Of a stretch of 64,000 nucleotides of DNA, positions 15,817-28,517 are shown piece by piece (the first letter of the stretch is position 1; every line of letters starts with the position of its first letter). A program made the position numbers and the translations under genes. A model generated the notes under the pieces. The model searched no databases. It was not told where the DNA came from and saw only the letters and a program-made list of their open reading frames with translations. This DNA comes from Xestospongia muta (Eukaryota; Porifera; Demospongiae; Haplosclerida; Petrosiidae), in contig OY848921.1 in assembly GCA_963693285.1 (NCBI GenBank), positions 682,001 to 746,000 on the forward strand, written 5' to 3'.

Positions 15817-17284
15817 CTACCTCTCTTGTAAGGACAGTTTTAATACCATCTCCAATTGTTCCTCCTCTTCTCTTGATAGCCTTTCTTCTTCCTCAGCTTG
15901 AGCCTGACTGAGAGCGAGAGCTAATGCAAAGTCTCCTTGATCATCATCATGAATAGGAGGAGGTCCAAAAGCAACAGTAGGAATAGAATAAGAACCACGA
16001 TTGGTACCCCTGTAGGAGATAATTAGAGTATGTGGGTGTGGCATATGTAGATCTGTGACTGATAAAGTGTGGGTGTGGTTCTCTCGTACCTGGCATCCAT
16101 AATGGTCTGATCATTTAGTGCTTCAACAAGTGATACCTCCTAATTAATTAAGATTACATCATCATGATGTCATTATGACATACCTCATCTTGTCCAACAT
16201 CAGGAGGAGGTAATCCCTGATCAATTAAACTCTGACGAATAGCTAATTGTAGGAGCTCCTCTTCTTGAGCGGCAATTCCTCCGCCCCATTGATTATAACT
16301 ACGATAGTTAGCTGGTATTTGGAATGCTTCATCACTAATAATACATATTTCTTTTGTTCTAAGGTCCCGCTCAATGGAAGGCGTGGCCAGAGAAGGACGA
16401 TCAGCTGACGATCCACTTTCAGATTCTGAACTGGTGTGTCTCCGTTTCACAGAACTGTCACCATAGAAACCAGAATTCTATAATTAGAACATGAATCATT
16501 AAAAGATATTAATGTAACCTTACATCAGATGACGGAGTTGTTTCAAATACTGATGGTTCAGATATCTCCTCTGTCTTTAGGGAGACAAAGGGAACAGGTT
16601 GGGTGTGGCCATTGACGTTACCAAATGTAACCCGTGCAGCCATTACATGAAAGAGAGGAATTTCTAAGAGAAAGGGGTTAAATTTTAGTGGAAATTTTTG
16701 ATGACTTACCAAATTTTACTGGAAAACCAGATGGCATTTGTAATGTAATGAAATCTTTCAGTTTAGCAAAATGAGCATTATTTAAAGACTAAGGGTTAAA
16801 AAAGAAATATTACTTTATACAACAAAATTCAATTCTGTATAATAGACTAATCATCTATTATTTTATTATTATTATTATTATTATTATTATCTATTATTTT
16901 ACGCACCATTAATTCAACAATTGGCAAAATTTGATCTTGTAACGAGAGGGGATACTCTTCAGATAACCACACCGAAGATTTAAGTCCTTGAGAACGACTG
17001 TGAACCTCCACAGTTGAACCAATAGCTACATAAAATATAATATTATCCTTTCTTTCATTTTTCCATCCATCCATTTGTCCATCTATTACCATCATATTTC
17101 TTAGGATCACTAGGCAGTGTAAAATATTCTGTTAATGATAACTGAGGTGTTGTTTTGTCACTACCCTCGGACACAACAGTACCCCCAGGTAACATTCCTC
17201 CTCCTGGTGCCGATGTCTCAGACATCTCCTCGGACATGCCAAGAAAATCTTGAAGAGGACTAATACTAGCGTCTGTGTGTGTGT

Positions 17285-17380
<96 letters not shown>

Positions 17381-18117
17381 TTTAAATATACCTAGTCAAA
17401 GTATATTAAAGTAGTCTCACTTTTTTGTTTCTCTTTTTCATCATCAGGTAAATGGTCCACTCTTGTTCTTGTCACAATATCAAGACCAGTAACCGAAAAG
17501 ACCTACCATTTTAACAAAACATTTTAGATCAATTACCATTGTTAACACACCTTAGCTTTGTATCCATTAACGTCATCAACACGATCAGATCGAAATCCCC
17601 AAATTCCAGATTTTTGTCTGTTAGATATAAAAATATGAAAAGATCATTCGTCCATTTCACGAGTTCTTATCCGTCCATTTTCCATCTACTGATCCATTTA
17701 TTACCTTTGAAATGAGACACCTTGAGAGTTAAAAATTGTTGATACAATTGGCGAGCGAAGTCGTCTAGCTACACTCAATTCATGATTAATAATACGTTGG
17801 ACAGGATCCAAGTGTGAGCTAATTAATAAAATAAGTTTTAATTAATAGTTATTAAGAATTATAATTACTCATCAGTGCGAAAGGGGTGCTCCCAAACAGA
17901 TTGTTTGTCGTGATTGATTTCGGAAAAATTAGCTCCTTCAGCTAACAATGAAAAACAAATTAAATAAATTAATAAATCAGATAATAATATGTCTTACCTG
18001 TTACTTGAAATATAAAAGACTGATTTCCACGTAACCATTGAAAGTTTTGAAAACCAATGAGACTGGTATCAACACGTACTTTAGTACCTGGAAAACAAAA
18101 AGATAGTACTTTTGCAT

Positions 18118-18202
<85 letters not shown>

Positions 18203-19096
18203 CTTTCTTCCATATTTTATATGTATCACTAGGACACATTCTCGAAAGAAAAGGTACTAATAGATAATACATTATGTCATTAATTAATAGGGGTATATGT
18301 CAACTTACCCCAAGAAGTAAACTCCCACTTCATCTCAATATAAAAATCAGGTGCTGATTGGAGTTTCTCTAACATAATAGGGATCTCACGTGCATTAGCA
18401 TTTAATTGTTGTCTATCTCTTAATGCTAACACCATACCACATAATTGTGAGTCACCAGTACTAATAGCCTCATGGAGAACTATAATTAATGGATGGATCA
18501 TTTGTAAATGGATGAATGAATGGATTGTTTGATAATAGATTAATGAATAGATGAATGGGTGAATGGATGGATGGATGGATGAATGGATGAATTAATGATG
18601 GATGGATGAATTAATGAATGGATGGATGGATGAATAGATGAATTAATGAATGGATGGATGGATGGATGGATGAATGGATGGATGGATGAATTAATGAATG
18701 GATGGATGAATTAATGAATGGATGGATGGATGGATGGATGAATGGATGGATGGATGGTGAATGGTGTATACTAACCACACCTACCTGACCATTGGTGTCT
18801 GTTAATTTCTAAAGCATTTGCTCCATGATATAACAGTACTTCTGCACACTCACTGTGTTTTAATGTCACAGCTAAATGTAGTGGAGTACGCCCACGTGGA
18901 TCTTGAGCTTCTTTGTCGTACTTTAAGACCAAAAACATGAGTCAGCAAAATAAACATCACAATGTCTCCTTACCACTTTCTGTTCAAGTAGTCTGTTCAA
19001 TGCTTTGGAGTCCTTGTTCCATACTAACCAATGTAACGGCCATTTATTCGCTATATCGTCCTCTGAGAGCTCTCCAATTGGACTTGGTACTGACAT
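15817..19096 (-). CDS. ANKRD13: Ankyrin repeat domain protein 13 (ANKRD13 family)
   Basis: UIM-containing endocytic adaptor that binds Lys63-linked ubiquitin on internalised receptors. Sixteen exons (18974-19096, 18785-18920, 18309-18479, 18203-18256, 17998-18087, 17869-17941, 17705-17818, 17551-17617, 17421-17502, 17090-17272, 16907-17025, 16710-16788, 16524-16663, 16184-16477, 16090-16139, 15817-16009) give 655 codons. N-terminal ankyrin repeats ([23 protein letters not shown]). Family core: [28 protein letters not shown], then [17 protein letters not shown], then [14 protein letters not shown], then [25 protein letters not shown]-terminal ubiquitin-interacting motifs: [15 protein letters not shown] and [16 protein letters not shown]. 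An upstream in-frame TTG precedes the ATG at 19096; I chose the ATG. Which vertebrate paralogue (A-D) it corresponds to cannot be decided by eye. Confidence 0.94.
17287..17378. repeat. (GA)n microsatellite, CT tract of ANKRD13 acceptor
   Basis: On the minus strand this is a CT run ending in CCCACACACACACAG at the exon 10 acceptor (exon upper end 17272). Confidence 0.9.
18119..18196. repeat. (CT)n microsatellite after an ANKRD13 donor
   Basis: Reads GA on the gene strand and begins six bases downstream of the exon 4 donor (exon lower end 18203), filling most of that intron. Confidence 0.9.
18500..18760. repeat. GGAT/GAAT tetranucleotide satellite
   Basis: Imperfect ATGG/ATGA tetranucleotide array in ANKRD13 intron 2 (18480-18784). 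No coding potential. Confidence 0.93.
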
Positions 19097-19315
19097 AACT
19101 CGAGTATTCCCCAAAGGGTTAAAATTTAATTAAAATTCACTAACTATTATAATTAGTTAATTAAGATTAATTAACGTTTATTAGCATGGACTGATAATGA
19201 CATTTCATTTCAGGTAGCTTTGTAATAAACAACTATAATACAAATATTACAACATTACAAATAATAGTTACAATGATATGTCAGCATATGAAACAAGGTT
19301 GTATATGATGAGTGT

Positions 19316-22206
19316 TTATGTTATGAAATTTGGAGTGGAATCCTGACGTATATATGTCCCAGTACTACGTCGTCTACTAAGGACAGGCAAATGCAAAAAT
19401 GATACCAGTTTTTCTACACAAGCGTCTTGATATTCATGGCTCCAATTAACGCCATTCATCATAGCCAGAGAGCGTATATCATCTGGTAACTCTGAAGAGT
19501 CAGGCCACTTAAAATTGTCTAACAGCGGAACAATATGGACACTAGAATCAATAGCATGCACTAGTTCCCGATGTACCCAGTCCTGAGTTGTGACATCTCC
19601 TAAACATCTATCCAACGAATTAGGAGTCAATACAATGACCATATTCGATGAGTTGGAGATAGTCGTCAAAAGGGCTTCATCAAACTTGCCACTCCCCAAA
19701 CCAGTGACATCAAGAAATACATGTAATCCTCTCAATTGTAAATGGACTTTCAAAAGACTAGCTAATTGAGATCCCGAGGAACGACGATAACTTAAAAATA
19801 CGTCATATTTCTTTCTCAGGGCAGGATGAATCGACCGTAGCTGAGAATCGAAATCAGGAACATCTTGACCGCTCGTTAAAGCTAACTTTTCTATAGCTAG
19901 CAATATCTTTAGACGATGTATAGCTTGGGCCACGCCCATATCCTCTAATACTTCGTTAGTAATCAATGGTATGATCTCACGAGTCACACCACTTCGCATA
20001 AAGTCGACTTTATACACAGCTAACTCTTGTCCTATTGCCACTAACCATCGACAAATGTGCTCTGGATCTTTCATTGAGAAATCAGCTCGACAACGTAGCT
20101 CTTTTACACGTTGTAATAACCATCTACATATCAATACATTCTTGCATCCTAGGGACTGCAATTCTTCAACTGTAATGTCAACTAGCATGTTACCGGTGAC
20201 AAAACTATCCTTGAAAAATGGTGCCAATTTGGGGAGGTTAATGTCACTGATCCATAAACCCACCTGGAAAGATGAAAGGAGTTTATTGTATGCAATAAAT
20301 TCATTATGTGTCAACAACAATGGTTACAAAATATACAACCAAATAGCTATGTTAGGCTATGTTAGCTATCTGTGCCTTTTACATAATGACTCTCCATTCA
20401 AGGACACAAGATAATACCCTTTGTCTGTTTCCTAATAATGACAAGAGGAATCCCTATTTATTAGGACATTTAACTGCAATACTCTGGATAGCCTTCTTAC
20501 TGACTGTCATCTCTTTTTGAGCTCTTTTAAGTATTTCCTTTCTTACTTGTTCTGGGGTCCAGTTAAGACAATCCCACATGTGATAGGAAGGAAGAGATGT
20601 TCCGATAATTTGTAACGCCTGACAAGCAAATTGACTAGTTAATTGGGAGCCATCTCGTCCAGCTTTAAATAGAGGATCGATGACTTTTATCTCTGAAAAC
20701 GACTAAAAAAGGAAGAGCAAAAATAAATGTATTTTTTTACAGAATATACAATTACATGTAATACATGGACAGTACATGTAATTACATGTATTGTACATGT
20801 AATTGCATGTGTTGTACATGTAATTGGACGTGTTATACATGTAATTACATCCATTGTACACGTAGTTACATGTGTTGTACATGTAATTACATGTATTGTA
20901 CATGTCACTAGATGTGATTACATGTACAATACCTGTAATTATGTATAAGGTAACATTTTTTGTAATTAGAACAATTAATGACATTTTAAATAGAAACTGT
21001 ATCTCTAACACTATTTACAAAACACTTCCATAAAAGGAGGAAGTTGTTGTATAATTAAGAAATTAGTGTCAAACGATAGGACAGCTGTTAAAATTGTGCT
21101 TCCATTATATTTGAATTCAAAGTTCAAAGGTTAAATTTAAAGGTATAGGGATTAGTTCAAATATCTGTATTAAAACATCTCTAAGTTCAAAGCATCATTT
21201 ACCCTAGCTAATTCATAGATAATGAGGTCATTCTCACTTTTAATCTGTTCTGTTTTTGCTTAATACCAGCTTCCATTGCAAAATGAAATGCCGCCAATGA
21301 CTGAGCTTCTTCACTAGGACACTCCAATAAGGGTATTAGTCGTTCCAACCAGCTAGATGCTCGTCCATGGGCATGGTTAGGACAGGTACGAGGGAATTGA
21401 AGAGGATCTTGAACTTGGAGAAAAGGAATTACAAGTTCTAGAGTACCACTGCGAGAGACGAGAGACTGCAATTCAGAATCCGAAGCTAAGATGCAAATAG
21501 CAATAAGAGCATAATATTTGACAGCACTGTCTTGTGAGAATGCTAAAGGAAATAACCAGTGATCGGCATGTTTTGACATCATGGCTCTATGGACTTTGGG
21601 ACTGCCGTAAAGAGCACAGTTAGCCATTGCAGCTGCACAGTGATGAAGGATAATATCATCGGTATAACGGCAGCCACGCATGATAGCATCCAGGCCTCCG
21701 CTTTGAATTAGTTTGAGTGATACCGAAGGTGACACTTTGAAAAGATTTTCGAATATACCTAAACCACAACGGACATGACTCGAGCTGTCAGTTGAGGAAG
21801 CCAGAACTAAGAGGGAAGGAAATAACTGGTGTTGTGAAATATATTCTCTGTTATCGGCTATCATGATCTGTTCTATCGTAGACAAAAGATCCAGTTGAAG
21901 AGCTTTCTGCTGTGGTGTGATATCTTGGGAATTACTTATCGAGGCACATTTTTTTAACATCTTATCTAATGCGTTAGAATTACGTATTAGATCGCATACA
22001 AAATCCGCTGCATCTCTTGCTAGCCTAGTTTCAAGGGACCACGCAAACGAGACCAGGTCGTACAGTTTGTTAGCTCCTTCTTTTTGTTTCGTTGGAACAT
22101 CAGTATTGATTAATTTACAGTATGATTCCGCCTCCTTTTTCAATGTCTTCGTGTCCACCTCTCCTCCCTTCAGCCATGATGGGTTGTAGCTCGTAGTAGT
22201 TGCCAT
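19316..22206 (-). CDS. SARM1: SARM1 (ARM-SAM-SAM-TIR NADase)
   Basis: NAD+-cleaving TIR enzyme that triggers axon degeneration in bilaterians and is an ancient immune/metabolic sensor. Three exons (21238-22206, 20547-20702, 19316-20263) give 690 codons. Residues 1 to about 360 form the ARM inhibitory region (NREYISQH, SGGLDAIMRGCRYTD, HCAAAMANCALYG, DHWLFPLAFS, SGTLELVIPFL). SAM1 begins WTPEQVGLWIS, SAM2 lies near residues 440-510, and the TIR domain from about residue 526 (KYDVFLSYRRSSGSQLASLL). The catalytic glutamate (human E642) is kept in DWVHREL at model residue 608 (codon 19565-19567). The tail WSHEYQDACVEKLVSFL matches vertebrates. No mitochondrial leader is obvious. An in-frame ATG at 22248 could add 14 residues; I preferred 22206. 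Head-to-head with the EFCAB5-like gene. Confidence 0.95.
20747..20935. repeat. TACATGTAATTACATGTA satellite in SARM1 intron
   Basis: About ten copies of an 18-bp self-complementary unit (acatgtaattacatgt) in SARM1 intron 1 (20703-21237). The unit is palindromic and so readable on both strands. Confidence 0.9.
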
Positions 22207-22338
22207 AATAGTATACTTACAAATGAAATCATTGATCCTTTCTTGCATGCAAAATTGCCACGCCTATCATAATTAATAAGTTTAATTTTAACCCTTTATA
22301 GTCCACGATATGTGTTACCATAGCTACCAATAAACAAA
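22207..22338. promoter_or_regulatory. Probable bidirectional promoter SARM1/EFCAB5-like
   Basis: Only 132 bp between the divergent ATGs (90 bp if SARM1 starts at 22248), the tightest head-to-head pair in the window. Confidence 0.5.
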
Positions 22339-23531
22339 ATGGCAGAAACAGAAGACCCCAAGGCAAAAAATGAGGAGAATAGGACAATAAAATGGCTAGA
22401 AAAAAGCCAGCAAGCAATTTGGGAGAAAAAGAAGCGCGAGAAAGGTTCAACTGAACCATCTTCCATTGTACAAAGCAAAAATCCTCATGAGGTAGCAATG
22501 GAGCTATTGGCCAAAGAATGGTTGACCACACAGACTGACCTGACAACTAGATTGTACTTAGCAGAGCAAGTCTTACCTGTTCTCGTAATGAGTTTGGAGC
22601 AACTTCTTGTCGAAGTGAGTAGAAAATCACTAGAAGATCAACAAGAATATCGCGATGATTTTAATCCCATCAATTATGTTGCTCAGTTCCTCATGCGACA
22701 CAATCCTCGTTATCCTCAAGTACCTCTTACATCCTCCTCATTATATTCTAATGGAATGAAAGAGGTAGCGATCAAACTAAGGAAATTGGCTATGGATGGA
22801 GGGGAAGACAGAAAAGAAAAAGTGCGACAACAGTTACGCAACAAGAGAGAGGGTGAAGAGAAGGAACGTAAAGCTCGTATTGAGGAAGAGGCTAGAAGGA
22901 AGAGTTTGTTGGGAATAGTTAGTAGAGAATGGAATGAATCTGATGGTATTCCAGCTCTACAGGTAAGAAGATATATTAACATTTTCCATACAATATATTG
23001 TACTATAGATTAAACAAGTTATCAAGGAGTATATAAAGTTGAATGAAGATCACTTTAAAGGTGAATTAATGTTATTGTTAAGAAATATATTATATATATT
23101 GTTACTAGGATTTAATGCTTTTGTCGACCAACAACTTGATCAAGATGATTTTTGGAGTGAACAGCAACTTATTGAGGTATTAGAAAAAATGTCTGTTCTT
23201 TTCAGATTATATTAATCTATTTTATATCTATTATGTATCCATTGAGTTATCTGTTTTATTTTATATTACTGTACATTACTGTATATTATTGTATATTATT
23301 GTATGTTATTGTATGTTATGGTATATTATTGTATATTATTGTATATTATTGTATATTATTGTATTTTACTATATATTATAGCAACTTCTTCCATTCTCAC
23401 TCACTCTCTCAAATGATAATTTCACTGAGTTGACTGGTCATCTTATAGCTTGTGGAGAAGAAAGACATAGAATAAAAATGAGAGACAATAGAAGGTGAAG
23501 ATACTTATAGCAATACTTCTCAAATAAATTG

Positions 23532-23576
<45 letters not shown>

Positions 23577-26500
23577 AGATCTATTTTCAAAGAGGTTTTT
23601 GTTCACTGTGACAAAAGCAATGTAAGTATATGATCATTAACCATTAATTTAATATAATTTAATATATTACAGTTGAGTGTATTGGACCGACAATATCTGA
23701 TGACACTCTTCACTCTATTCTATGAGAATGCATCTGATGATGTGAAAAAACAACTCACTAATCCAAGGACATGTATGTATTGGATGGATAAATGGAATAA
23801 AATAGATGAATGGATAGATAGAATAGAATGGATGAATGGACAAGTACAAGACAATTAGAGTCATTATTTAGGGCCAGCAAGTGGACAAGAAGATGTAGTA
23901 ACAAAGGAAGAAGAACAAGTGTGGGAAAATGAAGGCAGTACTGTATCTGATGAAGACTACCAACAATTTATGAACTCTCCTAGACATCCAATGCCTACAA
24001 TGCCAGAGACTCAATCCAGTGTACCAAATCCTCAGACCAGTGCACCTGAGACTCAAACATCAGATCCTCAGACTAGTGTACCTGAAACATCAGAACCTCA
24101 GACCAGTGCACCTGAGACTCAAACATCAGAACCTCAGGTTAGTGCACCTGAGACTCAAACATCAGAACCTCAGGTTAGTGCACCTGAGACTCAAACATTA
24201 GATCCTCAGACTGGTGCACCTGAAACATCAGAACCTCAGACCAGTGCACCTGAGACTCAAACATCAGAACCTCAGGTTAGTGCACCTGAGACTCAAACAT
24301 CAGAACCTCAGGTTAGTGCACCTGAGACTCAAACATTAGATCCTCAGACTGGTGCACCTGAAACATCAGAACCTCAGACCAGTGCACCTGAGACTCAAGC
24401 ACCAGAACCTCAGACCAGTGCACTTGAGACTCAAAGTTCAGAATCTCAGACCAGTGCACCTGAGACTCAACCCAGTGAATTAGAATCTCAAACCAATGTA
24501 CCTCCATCAAAGTCTCAAACCAGTGAACTTGAGACTCAACCCAGTGAGTCAGACCCCACAACCAGTGTACTACCAACTCCTTTTGAAGAGCCAACAGGCA
24601 TACTTCAACCCTTACCAGTGTCACCGGCCAAAACAACAGTGTTACCGAATGGACCAGGAGAACAGTGGAGTCCCAGTCATATTGCTTTACCGCAGTTTAT
24701 TCAGCTCTGCGATCTGTTACTAGGAGATAGGCCAGCTATGTTAGTAAAAACAATATTATTATAAAAATAATGTGTGTATGTATCTTTATAGGTCTATTGT
24801 AGACTCATTGGGAGCTTTTCTTAAAACTAACTATATCAAAAGTGACGGTGATATCAAGGAGTCTGGCACCTCAGAACAAGTATAACTGATTCTCGTGTCA
24901 ATTATTGATTATTTTAATATACTGTTGTCTTTAGGTTCAACGTGGATTCTTCCAGCTCAAGAAGGCACAGAGAATCAATGAACTCTTTTTGCAATGGGAC
25001 AATGATTGTTCTGGTTTTGTTCACGTTGATGATTTTGTGACAGTACTTAGTCGCTGGACTACATTTGCTAATGAAGAAGGACAGAAACAAGGTGGATGAT
25101 TGTAAAAAGTATATAAATACATTTGTTGGTATTATAAAGTATTAAAAATATCATTAATATGTAGTCAATATAGATAGTTAATACAATATTATTATTAATG
25201 GAAAGTATTTAAAAATATTTAAAGAAACTGTACAATCATGTAGACAAATTGTTAACTTTATTGTTATGATTTTATTATTTAGTTTTAGCTGGTTTGGAGG
25301 GACTTGGTGTTATTGGTCGTCAAGTCAGTCGACTTCAATTTTCAGGTCTACTGGAGATGCTCACTGATGACATGACATCAATGGAATTTAAAGAGTTTAT
25401 GGATGTCATAACTGGAGAAGTACAGGTATAGGAGACAACTGATATTATTAAAGGCATTGTTTTTTAATGGGAGTCACATCAGAAATTGATGCTGTGAGCC
25501 CCAGAGTACAATAATACATGAATAATTAATATAAACAAGCATGGACAAAAAAGGAGATATTTATTACTTTATTTTTATTTTTGTATTCTTATATTTTTTT
25601 CATTTGTGGAAGTAAGAGACATAATTTTAGAATAATAATGTGACAGTTGTTGAATGTAGACTAAAATAAATTCTTTTTAGGTTACTCAGGAGCAATTGAT
25701 GAGAAGTAAAGTACGTCAGGAGTTACTGAACAATATCAAAAGAGCTAGTTATAATACTGTTGGTCAAATCAAAGTTGCTTTAGAAGCTGCAGTGAAAGCT
25801 ATACAACAAGTAAAAGAATTATTTTAGACTGTTTGAGTTCTTGATATTTTAGGATTGTAGCCAGTTTGGTGGTGGTAAACGTGTGTGTGTGTCTATAGGA
25901 TTGTTAGAGAGATCACACAATAACTCAATCTATCTCAGTTACAAGGCAGCGTCTGATGACTCAGCATATCATATTCTAGGAAGAAGGCTAGCTCAGACTA
26001 ATGCCCCAGTAAGAGAGACATGTTACATTGTAATACAGTCTGTGGGTTAAATTTATGATATTTAGGTCAGTTTTACTGCTGTTAATCAAAGATGTCAAAT
26101 ACATGTAGAAAATGTATATAAACATGGCAGTGTGTTCTTCTTTATTCCTGCTCATGCTAAAAAAGAAGAGGTAATGGATGAATGATAAATAGAATGGATA
26201 AATGGACAGATGGATTGATGGCAGAGGGACAATAGAGTCATATGTTTTTTATGTGTTCTCTCTCCTTTAGTTTCGTGGTTCTCTTGTGGTATCTCCTATT
26301 GTATTACCCTCGGGTCAAGTCATAGGAACTATCGGTGTTGACTTTATCTTACCTAATAGTAAACCTGAACAAGTCTTTGCTAATCATGAGATTGCCTTTT
26401 ATCGAGTAAGTGTAATGAAAACACTCCCTCATTATGTGGTAGATTGGTCATATGGTATGTGTGATATCTACCTTCTTACTTTATAGGGTGTTGGTATGTG

Positions 26501-27937
26501 TCTTGGTGAAATATACAATACATCAATAGCACGCAAAAAGTTACTCGGTGTTGCTGAGGCTGGTATTATCTGGTTATTACGACGGTGTCCTGTTATCGAC
26601 CGGATAGATTTCTACTTAATACGACCAGAAAATAAAGAAGTATATTATACTAAGCAAATTATAGCAATTTATCTGCTGTTTCTTGTAGGAAGAGTACTCG
26701 TTACAATTGGCTTTATATTCTGATCAGAAATCTAATGGAAAGATAATACATTGTAATGAAATACTGCACAAAAAGGACAATTTCTTCAGGTAGGGCATTG
26801 AATGCCATGATCTCACCTTCTTTCCTCCCTCTCCTTCTCCTCTCTCCCTCTCCCTCCCTCTTTCTCCCTCTCTCTCTCTCCCTTTCTTCCTCTCTCTCTC
26901 CTTTACATCTCTAGAGACTATGTTTTCCAATGCGTTGATACTAGTGAGTCAATATCTGCTGAAGCATATTGTCGTCCTCATCTTTGTTCACCACTGAGAG
27001 ATCTTTCGGGATGTGCTATGGCTGTGTTAGACTTCACTCTTACACACCATACGAATGCACTAGGATCTCAATATGTCCATGATATTAACAAAATGATAAA
27101 ATTGTTAACATCAGCCTTCCACCAAGCAGCTACATCAACTACAATGGAAAGTGAGAAAGAGCAATAGACTAATGAATGATGGATGACAATTTATTGATGG
27201 ATGAATAAATAGATGGATGGACGGACAAAAATGGATGGATAGTTAAGAAATGGACAGATAGATTGTCAAATTCATTTTTTTTTATTAACCTCTAGTTCAA
27301 GATAAAGACTCAATGTTAATATTATTTCACAAGTTATTGTTAGCTGATCTTCAATATTGTATGGCAAAACTAAACAAAAGGTACACAGAACTACATTACA
27401 TAAAACTAACACAATATCATTCCCTCTATCAGAACCTTTGCTGAACTACGTAGCTATGTTGATCCTCCTCAGGTCATATTAAATACAGTACAAGTCTTAA
27501 TTATGATTGTGTACCCAACAATTGAGTGTACTACATGGACACAGTGCAAAACAGTAGGTTCTATGTACAGTATTATAATAGTCCAATATGTTGTAGCATA
27601 TTACAATAGAGTTATTGAAAGCTATGCAAGAATTCAAGCTTGATATGTATCAGACACACCCAAAACTGGACAAGATTCTGGAAACACTTCAAGGTTTATA
27701 CATCCAATCTGCTTTGTATTTATCTCTCTCTCTCTCTCTCTCTCATTCTCTCTCTCCCTAGATGTTTCTCCTAGGGAGGTATTCCACCATGGCAGTTTAC
27801 CAGCTAAGTACCTATTCACATGGGTATCAGCTTGTAGTGCTGTTTTAGAACACAGTTCTAGTGCTGGGAAAGAAGTGCTTGTTGAACATTTGAAAGCAAA
27901 CAATGATGATGATGAAGAGAGTATAACTAGTTATTAA
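22339..27937 (+). CDS. EFCAB5: EFCAB5-like EF-hand/GAF protein
   Basis: Large protein, probably ciliary/flagellar, function not established. Twenty-one exons (22339-22962, 23009-23060, 23109-23176, 23382-23494, 23579-23621, 23673-23772, 23872-24739, 24792-24879, 24935-25091, 25283-25425, 25681-25809, 25853-26008, 26066-26170, 26271-26405, 26487-26639, 26689-26789, 26915-27150, 27296-27380, 27433-27553, 27612-27693, 27762-27937) close in frame at 1244 codons. The N-terminus has NYVAQFLMRHNPRYP and a charged coiled coil. Exon 7 is a P-E-T-Q/S-rich repeat. Exon 9 has an EF-hand-like loop (DNDCSGFVHVDD, Asp at position 12). Exons 12-17 form a GAF-like domain (YLSYKAASDDSAYH, VVSPIVLPSGQVIGTIGVDF). 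The end is acidic (DDDEESITSY). EFCAB5 is my best family match from domain order; exon structure is firmer than the name. Confidence 0.72.
23265..23370. repeat. 10-bp minisatellite (tattgtatat type)
   Basis: About ten degenerate copies of gtatattatt in EFCAB5-like intron 3 (23177-23381). Confidence 0.85.
24010..24530 (+). repeat. Coding PETQ/S tandem repeat in EFCAB5-like exon 7
   Basis: In-frame repeats of about 10-11 residues (SAPETQTSEPQ type). A higher-order block of roughly 126 bp is duplicated almost without change (about 24100-24226 and 24238-24364), indicating recent expansion inside an exon. Low-complexity, probably disordered linker. Confidence 0.9.
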
Positions 27938-28517
27938 CAGATTGGACTTTTTGATTTAGCACTGTAATCTCTAAAATGATAAAAATACACAACTCCAGTT
28001 GAACATAACCAAAAATGAAGTTTGTGTACAAAATATCATCCATTCCACTGCTATTAGCTGCAGAGTTGCATTCCTCAAGATATTACCCAGTGACGATATT
28101 ATACAATAGCACTAACAATTAAATAAAGACAGAACATATGATATTCTCTCACTGATATGAGCTAAATCTATGTCTAACAGATGTAGGTTAAGTTTGTTGT
28201 TATAAATGCTAAAAATAACAGAAAATTTCAGTAAATAAACAAAAGTTTTATAATTGTAAAGAATACCAAAGATCATTCTTTAATAACTAAGGCTTTATAT
28301 TAAAGATAGAAAATGCTATATATATATAATGTAGATATACAGGTATATATATTATATATCATCTCGTTTAACTATTGTAAAATATGACAATATATAACAG
28401 AATAGACAATAATACATATATATTGTTTATCATATTTGGAGTTTTGAAATCATAGTAACCAAAGTAGATTGTATGACCCACCCACGAATAAGTGTGGGTA
28501 GAGACGAGATTGAAAAT
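27938..28517. other. Intergenic region EFCAB5-like to LMLN-A
   Basis: AT-rich. The stretch from 27893 (inside EFCAB5 exon 21) to the LMLN-A start is repeated upstream of copies B (34336-34972) and C (40799-41435), so it is the ancestral left end of the array unit. A conserved block tagagacgagattgaaa just before the ATG is shared by copies A-C, with a close variant before D and E. Confidence 0.7.

Noticed and set aside
17969..18272. Arg-Glu repeat ORFs (RERERE)
   Set aside because: Read-through of the CT/GA microsatellite in an ANKRD13 intron; the true exons on either side splice it out.
18500..18760. Possible CRISPR-like or regular repeat array
   Set aside because: Tetranucleotide satellite without unique spacers, in a eukaryotic intron.
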